DNA of 59,507 nucleotides, taken from Chloroflexia bacterium. GTDB lineage: Bacteria; Chloroflexota; Chloroflexia; Thermobaculales; Thermobaculaceae. A program made the position numbers and the translations under genes. This document shows positions 1 to 9,192 of this stretch, one piece after another. The stretch lies in contig JAUJMR010000001.1 of the NCBI GenBank assembly GCA_030446765.1, forward strand, positions 59,061 through 118,567, written 5' to 3'. The notes under the pieces were generated by a model. That model was not told the origin of the DNA. It saw only the letters and a program-made list of their open reading frames with translations, and did no database searches. Every line of letters starts with the position of its first letter. Within the stretch, counting starts at the first letter, position 1.

Positions 1-729
1 GCCAAAGCCGAGGGTCGCCATAAAGTTCGCGACATCGTGCACGGCGTACGGCTCCAGCAACACTTCATACGTACCAGGCTCGATATTTAGTGGATTCTGC
101 GCACTTTGGGCCCGGTCGAGTGCCTCCTGCGCCATCTCCGCAACATCGAGTTGTGCCGCCCGAGTGCTGCGCCGATCTGCGTACCCGCTCGCCGTCTGCC
201 CCTGATATACCGCACTCGCCTCAGCTTCGGTGCGTCTGTAATACGCGCGCTGACCATTCGAGTTCGCCAGTCCCACCTCCACTTGCCCGTTTGCTTACGT
301 CCCCGCGGCGATAAGGTTCGCCGTGCTCGCGCGTTCGCACAACACGCTCACCGCCTCCGCCCGTTCCGCCGCGCTCAACTGGGCCGTCGCCTCGTCAAAG
401 ACGTCTGGCTGTACAGCCTCGGCACTCGGGGCGAGACCGGGGAATGTGGACGAGGGCTCCTGTGCTAGTGCCGCGTTCGTAGCGGTCTGGAGCGTCCGCT
501 TCACGCTTTCGGGCGAGAGGTCATTCGTTGCCGCGCTGCCGACCTTGCCCTCGACGAGGGTGCGGACGATGAGTCGGGCGTTAGTCTCGCTCACGTTCTG
601 GTGGATGTAGTTGTTCGCGAAGCGGGTGAGGTGAGTGTCGTTGCCAAGATACAGCGCTTCCGTCTGGTCTGCTGACGAACCGCGCAGAGCACGTTCAAGA
701 CTCTGCATGACAGCATCGATGCCTCGCAT
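1..729 (-). pseudogene. tldE: TldE/PmbA-like metalloprotease subunit, interrupted and cut by window edge
   Basis: This is the N-terminal part of a TldE/PmbA protein, partner of TldD in the TldD/E protease that processes modified peptides. The ATG at 729 opens a reading frame that stops at a TAA at 297-295 after 144 residues. The same frame then continues without further stops to the window edge and still looks like TldE (residues such as ANGQVEVGLANSNGQRAYY and later NPLNIEPGTYEVLLEPYA). The break is therefore a single nonsense codon and not a frameshift. The gene lies 38 bases downstream of tldD on the same strand, as expected for a tldDE pair. Either the sequence has an error or this copy is truncated. 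The C-terminal half lies outside the window. Confidence 0.8.
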
Positions 730-767
730 CTAACCTCCCGACCGCACGTATCGGCTCAAGATCGTTG

Positions 768-2243
768 CTAGCGCACTACGCCCACTCGCACATTGCGGAA
801 GCGCGCTGGCGCGGCTCCATGTCCGACATGCGCGACTTGGGGCGGCTGCCCCTTGCCGCAGTTCGGCGTCCCCCAGACGACGTAGCTCTCTTCGTTGCAC
901 ACGGCGTCACATCCGTTCCAGAACCGGGGAGTAATTCCGGTGTAGGTCGGGTTCCGGTACATCTTACCCAGTTTGCCGCCGTTGATCTCCCAGGCGATCT
1001 CCGTGCCGAACTGGAAGTTCAGCCGCCGATCATCAATGCTCCAGCTCCGGTTCGTCTGCATGTAGAGTCCGTCATCCGTGTCCGCGAGCAGATCATCAAA
1101 ACTCCACGTGCCCGGCTCGATACTAAGATTGGTCATCCGCACGAGCGGGATACGACCCCAGCTAGACGCCCTCCCCGTGCCATTCGAGCGCTGGTCGAGT
1201 TGAGCCGCGCTCTGCCGATCCGTGAGGTAGTTGACGAGCACTCCGTGCTCAATGATCGGGACCCGCTGCGCCGGCACCCCCTCGTCATCGTAGCCGAACG
1301 TCCCGAGCCCACCGGGTAGCGAGCCATCGGCGATGATCGAAACGTGCTCTGATCCATACTGGTACGAGCCGAGCTTGTCGAGTGTGAGGAGGCTGGTACC
1401 CGAGTAGGCGGCCTCCGTGCCCATGACGCGGTCGAGTTCAACCGGATGTCCGCAACTCTCGTGTACCTGCAGTGCGACCTGCGAGCCATCGAGCACCACC
1501 GTCATCTCACCACTCGGACACTGCGGCGCGGTGAGCAGCGCGACAGCCTCCTCGGCCACGCGGCTTGCGTTGCCAGGTAGATCCTGCCGTCGCACGAACT
1601 CGAACCCCTCGGTGACCTGGTGTCGACCGCCGGAGTTTGGGTACGAGCGGTTCTGTACCTCCCTTCCACCGACGGCGATGGCGTTTATGCCGCAGCCGCT
1701 CTCGAAGAGCCGTTGTTCGATGTACCCTCCCTCCGTCGAGGCGAAAGACTTGTCATCACGCTGAAAATACAGGCTACCCAGCGCGACTTTGATCCCTCGC
1801 ACAGCCTGCATCGCGGCATCGGCGGCCATCAGAAGCTCCAGCTTCTGTTCGATGGGCACGGTGAAGGGGTCAATCGCCACGGGGGTCTCGTAGCGATCCA
1901 CGAAGGGGATCTCTGGAGAAAGCCTCGCTGTGCCTGCGCGCACCAAAGCGGACGCCCGTGCGATCTCAACTGCGAGGGCAGCAATACGGTCGGCCTCAGC
2001 GGTCTCCAGCAAACTGGAGCTCGCGAACCCCCAAGCGCCGTCTACGATCACCCGCACGCCAAAGCCGTGATCCTTCGCGCTCAGCAGGTTCTCCACGGCG
2101 CCATTGCGCGTCTGTACGCTCTGGGAAACCTGATCCTGGATCCGGACATCGGCATATGTCGCGCCCTGCACTACGGCGGTATCGAGCGCCCGATCAACGA
2201 TTCCCTTGTGCGTGTAGGTGGGTTGCACCAGCGTCCCTTTCAT
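768..2243 (-). CDS. tldD: TldD metalloprotease subunit
   Basis: This 491-residue protein is of full family length. TldD is the catalytic subunit of the zinc-dependent TldD/TldE protease, which cleaves unfolded or modified peptides in the cytoplasm. The zinc-binding HExxxH motif is visible as HESCGH near residue 260. The C-terminal part has the Gly-rich and Cys-containing segments usual for the family. The ATG at 2243 has no clear Shine-Dalgarno sequence, but a TATACT -10-like hexamer lies about 21 bases upstream, so the leader may be very short. tldE follows on the same strand. Confidence 0.93.
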   Translation of the reverse strand: MKGTLVQPTYTHKGIVDRALDTAVVQGATYADVRIQDQVSQSVQTRNGAVENLLSAKDHGFGVRVIVDGAWGFASSSLLETAEADRIAALAVEIARASALVRAGTARLSPEIPFVDRYETPVAIDPFTVPIEQKLELLMAADAAMQAVRGIKVALGSLYFQRDDKSFASTEGGYIEQRLFESGCGINAIAVGGREVQNRSYPNSGGRHQVTEGFEFVRRQDLPGNASRVAEEAVALLTAPQCPSGEMTVVLDGSQVALQVHESCGHPVELDRVMGTEAAYSGTSLLTLDKLGSYQYGSEHVSIIADGSLPGGLGTFGYDDEGVPAQRVPIIEHGVLVNYLTDRQSAAQLDQRSNGTGRASSWGRIPLVRMTNLSIEPGTWSFDDLLADTDDGLYMQTNRSWSIDDRRLNFQFGTEIAWEINGGKLGKMYRNPTYTGITPRFWNGCDAVCNEESYVVWGTPNCGKGQPPQVAHVGHGAAPARFRNVRVGVVR

Positions 2244-2397
2244 GCGCTTTAGCGATCACGGCGCAGTATAGCTGAATGGCAAGACCATCATCGCCAGCAC
2301 ACAAAATGTTCAGGCTGGCATCCATAGCCGCAAGCAGCAGCATCGCCGCACAAGTGGCTCCAGCACGAAGCGATGCCGGAGTGGTCAACTGTACTGG

Positions 2398-2601
2398 CTA
2401 GTACGTGTCGTTGACCGGGATGATCGCCGCGAGAACGATGTACACAGCAAGCGTTGCGATGAGGCTGGGCCCCGGGATCGCGATGGCGAGTACAACAGTG
2501 CCGATGCGTACGAGCGTCGGATCGTACCCATACGACCGGGCGATCCCCCCGCACACTCCGAGGAACTTGCGGTCGTGTCGTGCCCGGTAGAGCTTCGGCA
2601 T
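2398..2601 (-). CDS. PspC domain protein
   Basis: This 67-residue protein is made of a single PspC domain. It starts MPKLYRARHDRKFLGVCGGIA, with the characteristic GVCGGIA turn, followed by hydrophobic segments that should place it in the membrane. PspC-type proteins are linked to envelope stress sensing. I chose the ATG at 2601 over an upstream in-frame start because GAGGAG lies 7 bases before it and the domain begins there. Its target here is unknown. Confidence 0.8.
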   Translation of the reverse strand: MPKLYRARHDRKFLGVCGGIARSYGYDPTLVRIGTVVLAIAIPGPSLIATLAVYIVLAAIIPVNDTY

Positions 2602-3104
2602 CGTGTACTCCTCACTGCTTGTGGTGGCTTCGTAGGAAGCAAGCATCACCTGTACCACGTTTGCTAATGCGACTGTACGGTATGCCGTTCGCCTGGCAGT
2701 ACCGGCCCGAATATAGGTCTGCGGGAACCGCCCGTGACCTCCTCCTTACGCTTCGAACGCCACGGCGACACGATATGGACAGCCAGCTAGTCACTACAGC
2801 GACGATAACGTCGTTCTGCCTTAGTGGCTGCTATCCTGTGCAATGTAAATTCAGGACATCCTGGCCAAGCAACAGCCGATTTTGCCCGTGCTGGTTGCCG
2901 TAGGAACCGTGGCCGAAGGAGTGATACGCAATCCGGTTGAAGTCGATCGCATGTCATCCCGAACACAGTGAGGGATCTGTAACCCGTGCCACGGATTCCT
3001 CGCACGCTCGGAATGACAGATGCCTTAGCATTTAGCCGGTTTGAGTATGAGGTGTTAGGATATCGGGAAGGCCCTATCAGCCAAAGGAGTAGCCGGCAGT
3101 GCCG
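2602..3104. other. Intergenic stretch without genes
   Basis: No credible gene was seen between the PspC gene and the AttH-like gene. The stretch contains one copy of the 127-bp inverted-repeat element (listed separately). No promoter or terminator was clear enough to call. Confidence 0.6.
2923..3049. repeat. 127-bp inverted-repeat element, copy 1
   Basis: The element begins GATACGCAATCCGGTTGA and ends with an imperfect inverted copy of that end (TAGCCGGTTTGAGTATGA). Its centre is a palindromic pair: CATCCCGAACACAGTGAGGG and, further on, GATTCCTCGC..GCTCGGAATG. A copy of the same length and layout lies at 41957-42083. No coding capacity was seen, so it looks like a MITE or REP-like element. 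Confidence 0.75.
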
Positions 3105-4164
3105 CTATCGCTTCTGCTTCGCGTAACCCGTGAGCTCCACGTACCCCCGGCCGCTGGCGCTACCAGTTACTAAAACAGCTCCCTCCCAGTAGGCGACTCC
3201 CGTCGAAGCGCGAGTGTCGAGTTCCTGATCGAGGATGACCGGTTTGATCGTGAGCTCAAGCCGCTTACTGGGGATTCGGAGCCGCCAGCCACTGGGGTAC
3301 GTCGCGCCCGTTCTCGGGCTTGTCCACTCGCCGGTGGCGCGAACTTGAATCATTTCACTTGTCAGGTGCGACGCTTTTCCTCGTGCGTCCACGTAAGTAC
3401 CGTATTCGAGAATTGTCCTGCCCTCCAAGTCACGCACGACGCTGATGGTCACGTCCGCTCCGTTGTCGAGTTGCGCGCTGTACCAATCCCAACCGCCGCC
3501 CGCGACCGAGATAAAGTTGCCCCACTGGTGGTCCATCCATGCCTGCCCTGTGACGCGCAGTCGCTGCCCGTGATCGGTTATCGTTCCCTGGACGCCCAGT
3601 CGGGTGCGGCTATAGTAGTAGGAATCACCCGCCGGACCGAACGAGATTACACCATCACGGTCGTGCAGAACCACCGGTTTTGTCGCCTTCAGAACAAGGT
3701 CGATGCCATAGTTATCCATTGTCGCCTTCAGCCTATCCTGTCCCGCCGGATCCGCTCATCATCCAGTCGTCGAGGCGCAGGTGGAAGCCGTCATCCTGGC
3801 GTGGCTGTGGGCCAGTGTACTGCTTCTGGTCGTAAGCGAACTCCCTGCGCTCAACGTCCGTGATCGCGAAGTGTGCGACATATGCGCGCGGAAGCGCACC
3901 GCGCACCGCCTGGAACACGACCATTTCGAAGCCGAAACGCCGATTGCCGCCTTCGAGGTGCCCTGTGTAGTACCACCACTCGGTCAAGTCGTTATGCGGC
4001 GCCTCGTCTTCCGGGAAGCGCACCGGCGGCAGCGGTGTCGCAGGCGCCGTGGGCGCGCCGACGGACACCCGGTAGCCCTGCACCGTCTCGTCCGTGCCAC
4101 AAGCACTGAACAGCACGGCGATTATGAGCAGGATAAGCGCAAGCCGTGGCGTGTTACTCCCCAA
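3105..4164 (-). pseudogene. AttH/CrtC-like lipocalin-domain lipoprotein, frameshifted
   Basis: Two overlapping reading frames together make one protein of about 350 residues. The N-terminal part has a lipoprotein signal (LALILLIIAVLFSACG) and then the AttH motif LTEWWYYTGHLEGG with FEMVVFQ. The C-terminal part contains HQWGNF and WDWYSAQLDNG, typical of the AttH/carotenoid 1,2-hydratase (CrtC) lipocalin-like fold. The frame changes by one base at about 3740-3755, between MSGSGG and RLKATMDNYGIDL. The start is uncertain: a TTG at 4164 fits the signal peptide and overlaps the end of the MMPL gene by 11 bases, which suggests coupled translation. The substrate is unknown. Confidence 0.75.
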
Positions 4165-6385
4165 GTTGCACCGCCTCGAGCCGCCGCCGCACGAACGAGG
4201 GCGCCCACCAGTTCCACTCGCCAAGGAGCCGCATCGTCGCGGGAACGAGTAGCGCTCGCACTAGCGTCGCATCCAGAAAGACCGCAATCGCGACGCCGAG
4301 CCCCAGCGCCTTGACGAGGATGATCTCCGCCGACACGAATGCGAGGCCGACAACGACCACCAGCAGTGCGGCACTGGTTATGATCTTACCGCTCCGTTCG
4401 AGTCCTATCGCCACGCTCGCGGTATTGTCGCCCGTCCGCTCCCATTCCTCCTTGATGCGCGAAAGCAGGAAGACCTCGTAATCCATTGAGAGCCCGAACA
4501 AGGTGCAGAACATCAAGATCGGCAGGCTCGTATCCACAAAGCCGAGCGGCTGAAAACGGAAGAGCCAGTCCAGGTTCCCCTCCTGAAAGATCCACACGAG
4601 CGCACCGTACGAGGCGAGGATAGAGAGGGTATTCATCAGAATTGCCTTGAGCGGCAGGAGCACCGAACCAAGCATCGCGAGCAGAACTAGGTACGTGGCT
4701 ACGATAATGAGCACCAGCGCCCGAGGAAACTCGCCATACATCTCGGCGATGACGTCGTTGACCTCGGCTGTTCCGCCCCCGACCTGCAGCGACAGACCGT
4801 TCGGCAGGTCGGTTGCTCGGAGCCGATCGACGATCGCTGCGGACCGCTCGTCATTCCAGAGGTACGCCGTGTTGACCTGCATCAGCGTGACATGCTCGGC
4901 GGTGGATGCCCGCAGGGCCGCCTGGGCGTACAGGTCAGGGATATCGTCGCGGTTGCGGTACAGGAGCTTGTACTGTTCAAGCGTCAGGCGTGGATCGAGG
5001 TCGACGATGCTGGCAACATCGGTGACACCTGGCTGACGACGCACTTCTCGCGACAGCGCGTATAGTGCCTCCAGGTTCTCCGGCGCGGTGATCTGCCCTT
5101 GAGCGCGGACCGTGACGAGAATCGGGGCAAGATTCCCCGGGCTGAACTCTCGCTTCAACTGGTCAAACGCTATGCGGGAATCGAGCCCCGAGGGCAGAAT
5201 GCTCGGATCGGGCGAACTGAGGCGCACGTTCGTGAAGGGGAGACCCAGCAACACGATAAGGGCAAGTGTTGGTGCCAGCGTTCGTAACGGGTGGGCCATT
5301 ACCCACCGCGCAAGAGGCGCCCAGAACGACGTAGTGCTCCGTAGCGCAATGGGCGGACGGAAGTTGTCGATTCTGTGTCCAATGACGCCGAGGATCGCGG
5401 GTAGCAGCGTGAGTGCTGCGAGCAGCGAAACAAACACGACGATGCCTCCGACGATTCCGATCGAGCGCAGGAACATGAACTCGAACGTCACCAGGCCACC
5501 GAGTCCGATCAGCACCGTCAAACCCGAAAAGAACACTGCACGCCCCGCGCGGCCGACGGTATGCTCCACAGCCTCCCCGACCGGCCGGTGCTCCAACTCC
5601 TCGCGGAACCGACTCGTCAGAAAGAGCGCGTAGTCGACTGCGAGACCAAGCCCGAGCATCGTGGCCACGTTCAGCGCGAAGATCGAGAGGTCAGTTACCC
5701 GCCCGATCAGCGAAACCAGCGCAAGGACGACCACGACGCTGAAGCCTCCGACGGCAACCGGGACCGCGGCACCAACCACCGAGCCGAATACAAACACCAG
5801 GACGATGAGTGCGACCGGAAAAGCGATGAGTTCGGCCCGCTGTAGGTCCGACTGACTGGTGCGCTCGATGTCGGCGTAGAACGCGGGTGCACCGCCGACG
5901 TGCATAGTCAGGTCCGTCTGCTTCAGCCGCCGCTTAACCTCGGGCATGAAGTTCTGCGACTCCTCAGGACTCACGCGAAGCCCAACGATCTCAAACGCCG
6001 TGTGCTTGTCGCGCGATATCTGCGACGGGGAGTATGTGTGGTAGCCAATGGGCCTGGCGACCTCGGGCATCCGCTCCAGCTCGGATAGCGCCTCTCGGAC
6101 CTGCCGATCGAACTCGGGATCGTCCGTGGTGAGCGTGTCGCTGTGGAAGTTGATGATCAGCGTGACCGGCGGGGCGTTCAACTCGTTCTCTAGGGTCGCC
6201 CTCACCTGGGCGGCCTCCAGACCGTCGTGCGAGAATCCACCGACCTTCAAGACGTCGGTGACCTGTAGGAGCGCGGGCACGGAGAGCACCGCGGCAAGGA
6301 GCCAAGCAGCGATTACCCAGAGGCGAAGCCGGTGCACCCATGCGCCGAGACGCTGGAACACACCGATGTCAGGAGAGGAGTTCAC
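4154..6385 (-). CDS. MMPL-family RND transporter
   Basis: About 743 residues form two repeats of one N-terminal membrane helix, a large extracytoplasmic loop and a block of five helices. This is the plan of MMPL/HpnN-type RND exporters, which use proton flow to move lipids, hydrophobic compounds or drugs. Conserved segments include GLGLAVDYALFLTSRFREEL in the first block and LFGLSMDYEVFLLSRIKEEW in the second, both holding the transport Asp-Tyr pair. I prefer the GTG at 6385 because homologues begin close to the FQRLGAWVHR segment; a TTG at 6418 is also open. The downstream AttH-like lipoprotein overlaps it and may be a partner. Confidence 0.9.
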   Translation of the reverse strand: MNSSPDIGVFQRLGAWVHRLRLWVIAAWLLAAVLSVPALLQVTDVLKVGGFSHDGLEAAQVRATLENELNAPPVTLIINFHSDTLTTDDPEFDRQVREALSELERMPEVARPIGYHTYSPSQISRDKHTAFEIVGLRVSPEESQNFMPEVKRRLKQTDLTMHVGGAPAFYADIERTSQSDLQRAELIAFPVALIVLVFVFGSVVGAAVPVAVGGFSVVVVLALVSLIGRVTDLSIFALNVATMLGLGLAVDYALFLTSRFREELEHRPVGEAVEHTVGRAGRAVFFSGLTVLIGLGGLVTFEFMFLRSIGIVGGIVVFVSLLAALTLLPAILGVIGHRIDNFRPPIALRSTTSFWAPLARWVMAHPLRTLAPTLALIVLLGLPFTNVRLSSPDPSILPSGLDSRIAFDQLKREFSPGNLAPILVTVRAQGQITAPENLEALYALSREVRRQPGVTDVASIVDLDPRLTLEQYKLLYRNRDDIPDLYAQAALRASTAEHVTLMQVNTAYLWNDERSAAIVDRLRATDLPNGLSLQVGGGTAEVNDVIAEMYGEFPRALVLIIVATYLVLLAMLGSVLLPLKAILMNTLSILASYGALVWIFQEGNLDWLFRFQPLGFVDTSLPILMFCTLFGLSMDYEVFLLSRIKEEWERTGDNTASVAIGLERSGKIITSAALLVVVVGLAFVSAEIILVKALGLGVAIAVFLDATLVRALLVPATMRLLGEWNWWAPSFVRRRLEAVQLGE

Positions 6386-6558
6386 ATGACATTCTAACCA
6401 CGCGCGCTCAGAGCGCAAACTTGTGGTCCTCAGGCGGACATACTGTCACATTCCTACTGACGTGCAAGTGACGAATGACTCACGACGAATGGAATAGACC
6501 CGGGCATCACAGCCTCAAACGCAACTTGACCCCAAGGGCCAAGGGCGTAGGTGTCACG

Positions 6559-7893
6559 TCACGGCGTAGTGCTGTCCGGCACGGTGGGAGCGGTAGGGTG
6601 GCGAGTTCGCGACGTGAGCAGGTGCGCACTCGCCAGTGCTACGGTGGTCGCCATCGCACCGATAGCCAGAGCGTATGACACACGCGCGAGCAACTCCATC
6701 TCGAGGACGAGAATGGCGACCGCCGTTGCGAGCAGCCCCAGCACCCAGCCCGCAGCAGCGAGTGCCGCTAACCCACGGGCGAAAAGTATCTGGTTCAGTA
6801 GCTCGTTGAGCAGGTACAGGGCAGCGAGCAGGCCGAGGACGGTGAGCAGGACGCGATCCATCGCCGCGTCGGCCCCGAACGTAAGCCGCATCGCGAGCTC
6901 GCCCAGGAGCCACGTCCCGCCCACTAATCCGGCGCCTGTTAGCGCGATCAGCCCGAGTGCCGTCCCGGCGAACCGATCGAACGCACGCCGGTCGTCGATG
7001 GCGGCTATGCGACTCAGGTGTGGCAGCAGATTGTTCACCGCGGGACTCAGCACAAACTGTGGCATTCGCGTGAGCGTGAGTGCGTTAAGCATCAGTCCCG
7101 CGCGCACGTGCGCGTCCGGCCCTCCCAGGCCGCCGATAACGATCGGCCCGCCGTTCGCCATCGCCTGAGCGCACGCCATGCATACCAGGACCGGGAGTGC
7201 GAAGCCCATCGCATGCCCAAGATCGAACGGGGCGCCATCTGCACCTGATGACGCCGATGGAGAGGGCGGTACGACGAGTGCGCCCAGGACCGGTGCGGCA
7301 GCAATCGCTATCGCCGGTCCAACAATACCAGCACCCAGCCCGATCAGTATCGCCGTCAGTAGCAAGCGAGCGATTGATTCCGTGATCAGCAGCACACTAA
7401 GCCGCGCAAACTGGCGATGCCCCGTCAGCAGTCCCCTGCGGAAGTAGTTGAACGCATACCCTGCCACGGCGACCACCAGTGCAGCGGTCAACCAACCCTC
7501 TCCCCCAAACAGGCGCGAGGAGAACAGCGGGCTCAGCAGCAGGACCAGGACAACGAAACCCCCGAGCAGGAAAAGCCCCAGCCGGCGTACGGCGTGCACG
7601 ACCGCGAGCCATCCCTCCCCACGCGCCTCCCGCTCGGAGATGTGGCGGGCGAGGGTCTGCGTTGTGCTGACCCAAAGAACCTGGGATGCCAGAAAGGTGC
7701 ACGACCAGAGAATCGCGACGGAACCCCAACGGTCAGGACCCAGGGAACGCCGGGCGATTATCTGGAAGAGAAGCGTCGATGCGCCAGAGACGCCGAGTGC
7801 GAGAATCAGGTAGAGCGAGCCCGCGCGCACCCCCTGGGTGCCAGCCAGGGTGGCCGGACCGAAGCGACGCCGACGTTTCTCTAGCGAAGCCAC
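6559..7893 (-). CDS. Polysaccharide flippase (Wzx/MATE-like membrane protein)
   Basis: A 444-residue protein with about 12 to 14 hydrophobic helices and few charged loops. This is the profile of the MOP superfamily, which flips lipid-linked oligosaccharides across the membrane. The first helix follows a basic N-terminus (EKRRRRFGP). The GTG start overlaps the end of the upstream glycosyltransferase gene by 13 bases, indicating a shared operon and coupled translation. The glycan carried is unknown. Confidence 0.82.
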   Translation of the reverse strand: MASLEKRRRRFGPATLAGTQGVRAGSLYLILALGVSGASTLLFQIIARRSLGPDRWGSVAILWSCTFLASQVLWVSTTQTLARHISEREARGEGWLAVVHAVRRLGLFLLGGFVVLVLLLSPLFSSRLFGGEGWLTAALVVAVAGYAFNYFRRGLLTGHRQFARLSVLLITESIARLLLTAILIGLGAGIVGPAIAIAAAPVLGALVVPPSPSASSGADGAPFDLGHAMGFALPVLVCMACAQAMANGGPIVIGGLGGPDAHVRAGLMLNALTLTRMPQFVLSPAVNNLLPHLSRIAAIDDRRAFDRFAGTALGLIALTGAGLVGGTWLLGELAMRLTFGADAAMDRVLLTVLGLLAALYLLNELLNQILFARGLAALAAAGWVLGLLATAVAILVLEMELLARVSYALAIGAMATTVALASAHLLTSRTRHPTAPTVPDSTTP

Positions 7894-8930
7894 GTATGGA
7901 TGATCACGCGCAGGAATCCCAGGGGATAGCCCAAGCCCTTCGGTTTCTTGCTTTCTCCCTCAGCTCTGCGCAGGATGGAGACGGGAACCTCCCGTATCCG
8001 CAACCCTTTTTTCGCCGCCTCGAGTATCAGCTCCGCCGTGCTGAAGCGATCCTCGCGCAGTTCCAGGCGGCTCAGCGCCTCGCCTCGTATCGCGCGGAAA
8101 CCATTCGTGCAGTCCGTGATTCTCACACGACTGAGCATTGAGATCAGGCGGGAGAAACCGATGATGCCCAGGTGTCGCGCGCCTCCCGCCTCCTCGTAAT
8201 GTCCCAGGAAACGAGAGCCCATTACGAAGTCCGCTTCACCCGCGGCGATCGGCGCAACGAGGAGCTCAATCTCCTCCGGCTGATGCTGACCGTCCGCGTC
8301 CATGTTGACGACCATCTCGACTCGCTGGGCGCGGGCGATCTCGAAGCCCGTACGGAGCGCATCACCCTGGCCGCGGTTGATGATGTGCGCTGCCACCGGG
8401 AACTGATGCTCGATCGCCACTGCTTCGGTCGCGTCGGTCGCCCCGTCGACAACGACGAGCGCTTCCACGTGGTAGCCAAGGAGCTGCTTCGGCACTCTGG
8501 TTAGAACACCGCGGATGGCGTCTTGCTCGTTGTAGGCCGGAATGACGATGAGTAACTTGCCCTTATCCGCGGTAGAGGACGCCGTATCAAGCCGGGCGAA
8601 CTGTTCCTGATACTGGCGCCGGGCAATGGCCCGTACGATATCACCGCTCCTGCGGTTGTTCACGCGAACCTGACCAAGTAGGTAGAAGAACAGGCCGAAA
8701 AGGACGAGGTTCGAGAGGACGAGGAAGGCAAAACCCCGATTCTGCAATCGGAAAACCGAGGTCAGGATGTCGCCGATGCCCGGTAGTACGGAGACCACAC
8801 CGATCCCCAGAGCGACGAGCATCGCGAGCAGCAGGTCCGATTTCGCCCACGAGCCACGGCGATATTTCAGGACGCCGTATGCCACGAAGGCAACCGCGAT
8901 GGCGACGCCAATCAGTCTTACGTTGTCCAT
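7881..8930 (-). CDS. DUF2304-GT2 fusion glycosyltransferase
   Basis: About 349 residues. The first 100 contain three hydrophobic segments resembling DUF2304, a membrane domain often encoded beside GT2 enzymes. The rest is a family-2 glycosyltransferase of the dolichol-phosphate-mannose-synthase type: LLIVIPAYNEQDAIRGVL, then the metal-binding NMDADGQHQPEE and the product-site segment DCTNGFRAIRG. Such enzymes load a sugar onto a polyprenyl phosphate to feed GT-C enzymes, and two GT-C-like proteins lie just across the divergent promoter. I chose the ATG at 8930, which has GAGGGG just upstream, over one at 8966. Confidence 0.87.
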   Translation of the reverse strand: MDNVRLIGVAIAVAFVAYGVLKYRRGSWAKSDLLLAMLVALGIGVVSVLPGIGDILTSVFRLQNRGFAFLVLSNLVLFGLFFYLLGQVRVNNRRSGDIVRAIARRQYQEQFARLDTASSTADKGKLLIVIPAYNEQDAIRGVLTRVPKQLLGYHVEALVVVDGATDATEAVAIEHQFPVAAHIINRGQGDALRTGFEIARAQRVEMVVNMDADGQHQPEEIELLVAPIAAGEADFVMGSRFLGHYEEAGGARHLGIIGFSRLISMLSRVRITDCTNGFRAIRGEALSRLELREDRFSTAELILEAAKKGLRIREVPVSILRRAEGESKKPKGLGYPLGFLRVIIHTWLR

Positions 8931-9021
8931 GCACCCCTCATGCGTCTCAGCGACATCGAAGGTCAAGTATACAGTACCGCTGAACTACATCTGCCATAAC
9001 GTGGATCCCTGATTACGAATC

Positions 9022-9050
9022 TTGACATCTGGTGCTATGCTTTCTAACGT
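9022..9050 (+). promoter_or_regulatory. Candidate sigma-A promoter for the GT-C gene
   Basis: A consensus -35 TTGACA (9022-9027) is followed after 17 bases by TAACGT (9045-9050). Transcription would start near 9057, giving a 5' leader of about 135 bases before the ATG at 9193. The -10 is a weak match, so the call depends on the -35 and the spacing. Confidence 0.45.
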
Positions 9051-9192
9051 ACTCTCCAGATGTGCAGGCGGCGCGGTTAAATCTCGTCTCCGTGTCGTGC
9101 TACCAGTCCGCTACCGAGACTTCAAGCATGACTGGAACCCGTCCGGCACATTCCAGGTGTAACAGTCCCACTCGTTAGAGATAAACTACTGC

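Noticed and set aside
1620-2252. 210-codon plus-strand frame across tldD
   Set aside because: Shadow of tldD caused by high GC; no protein family features.
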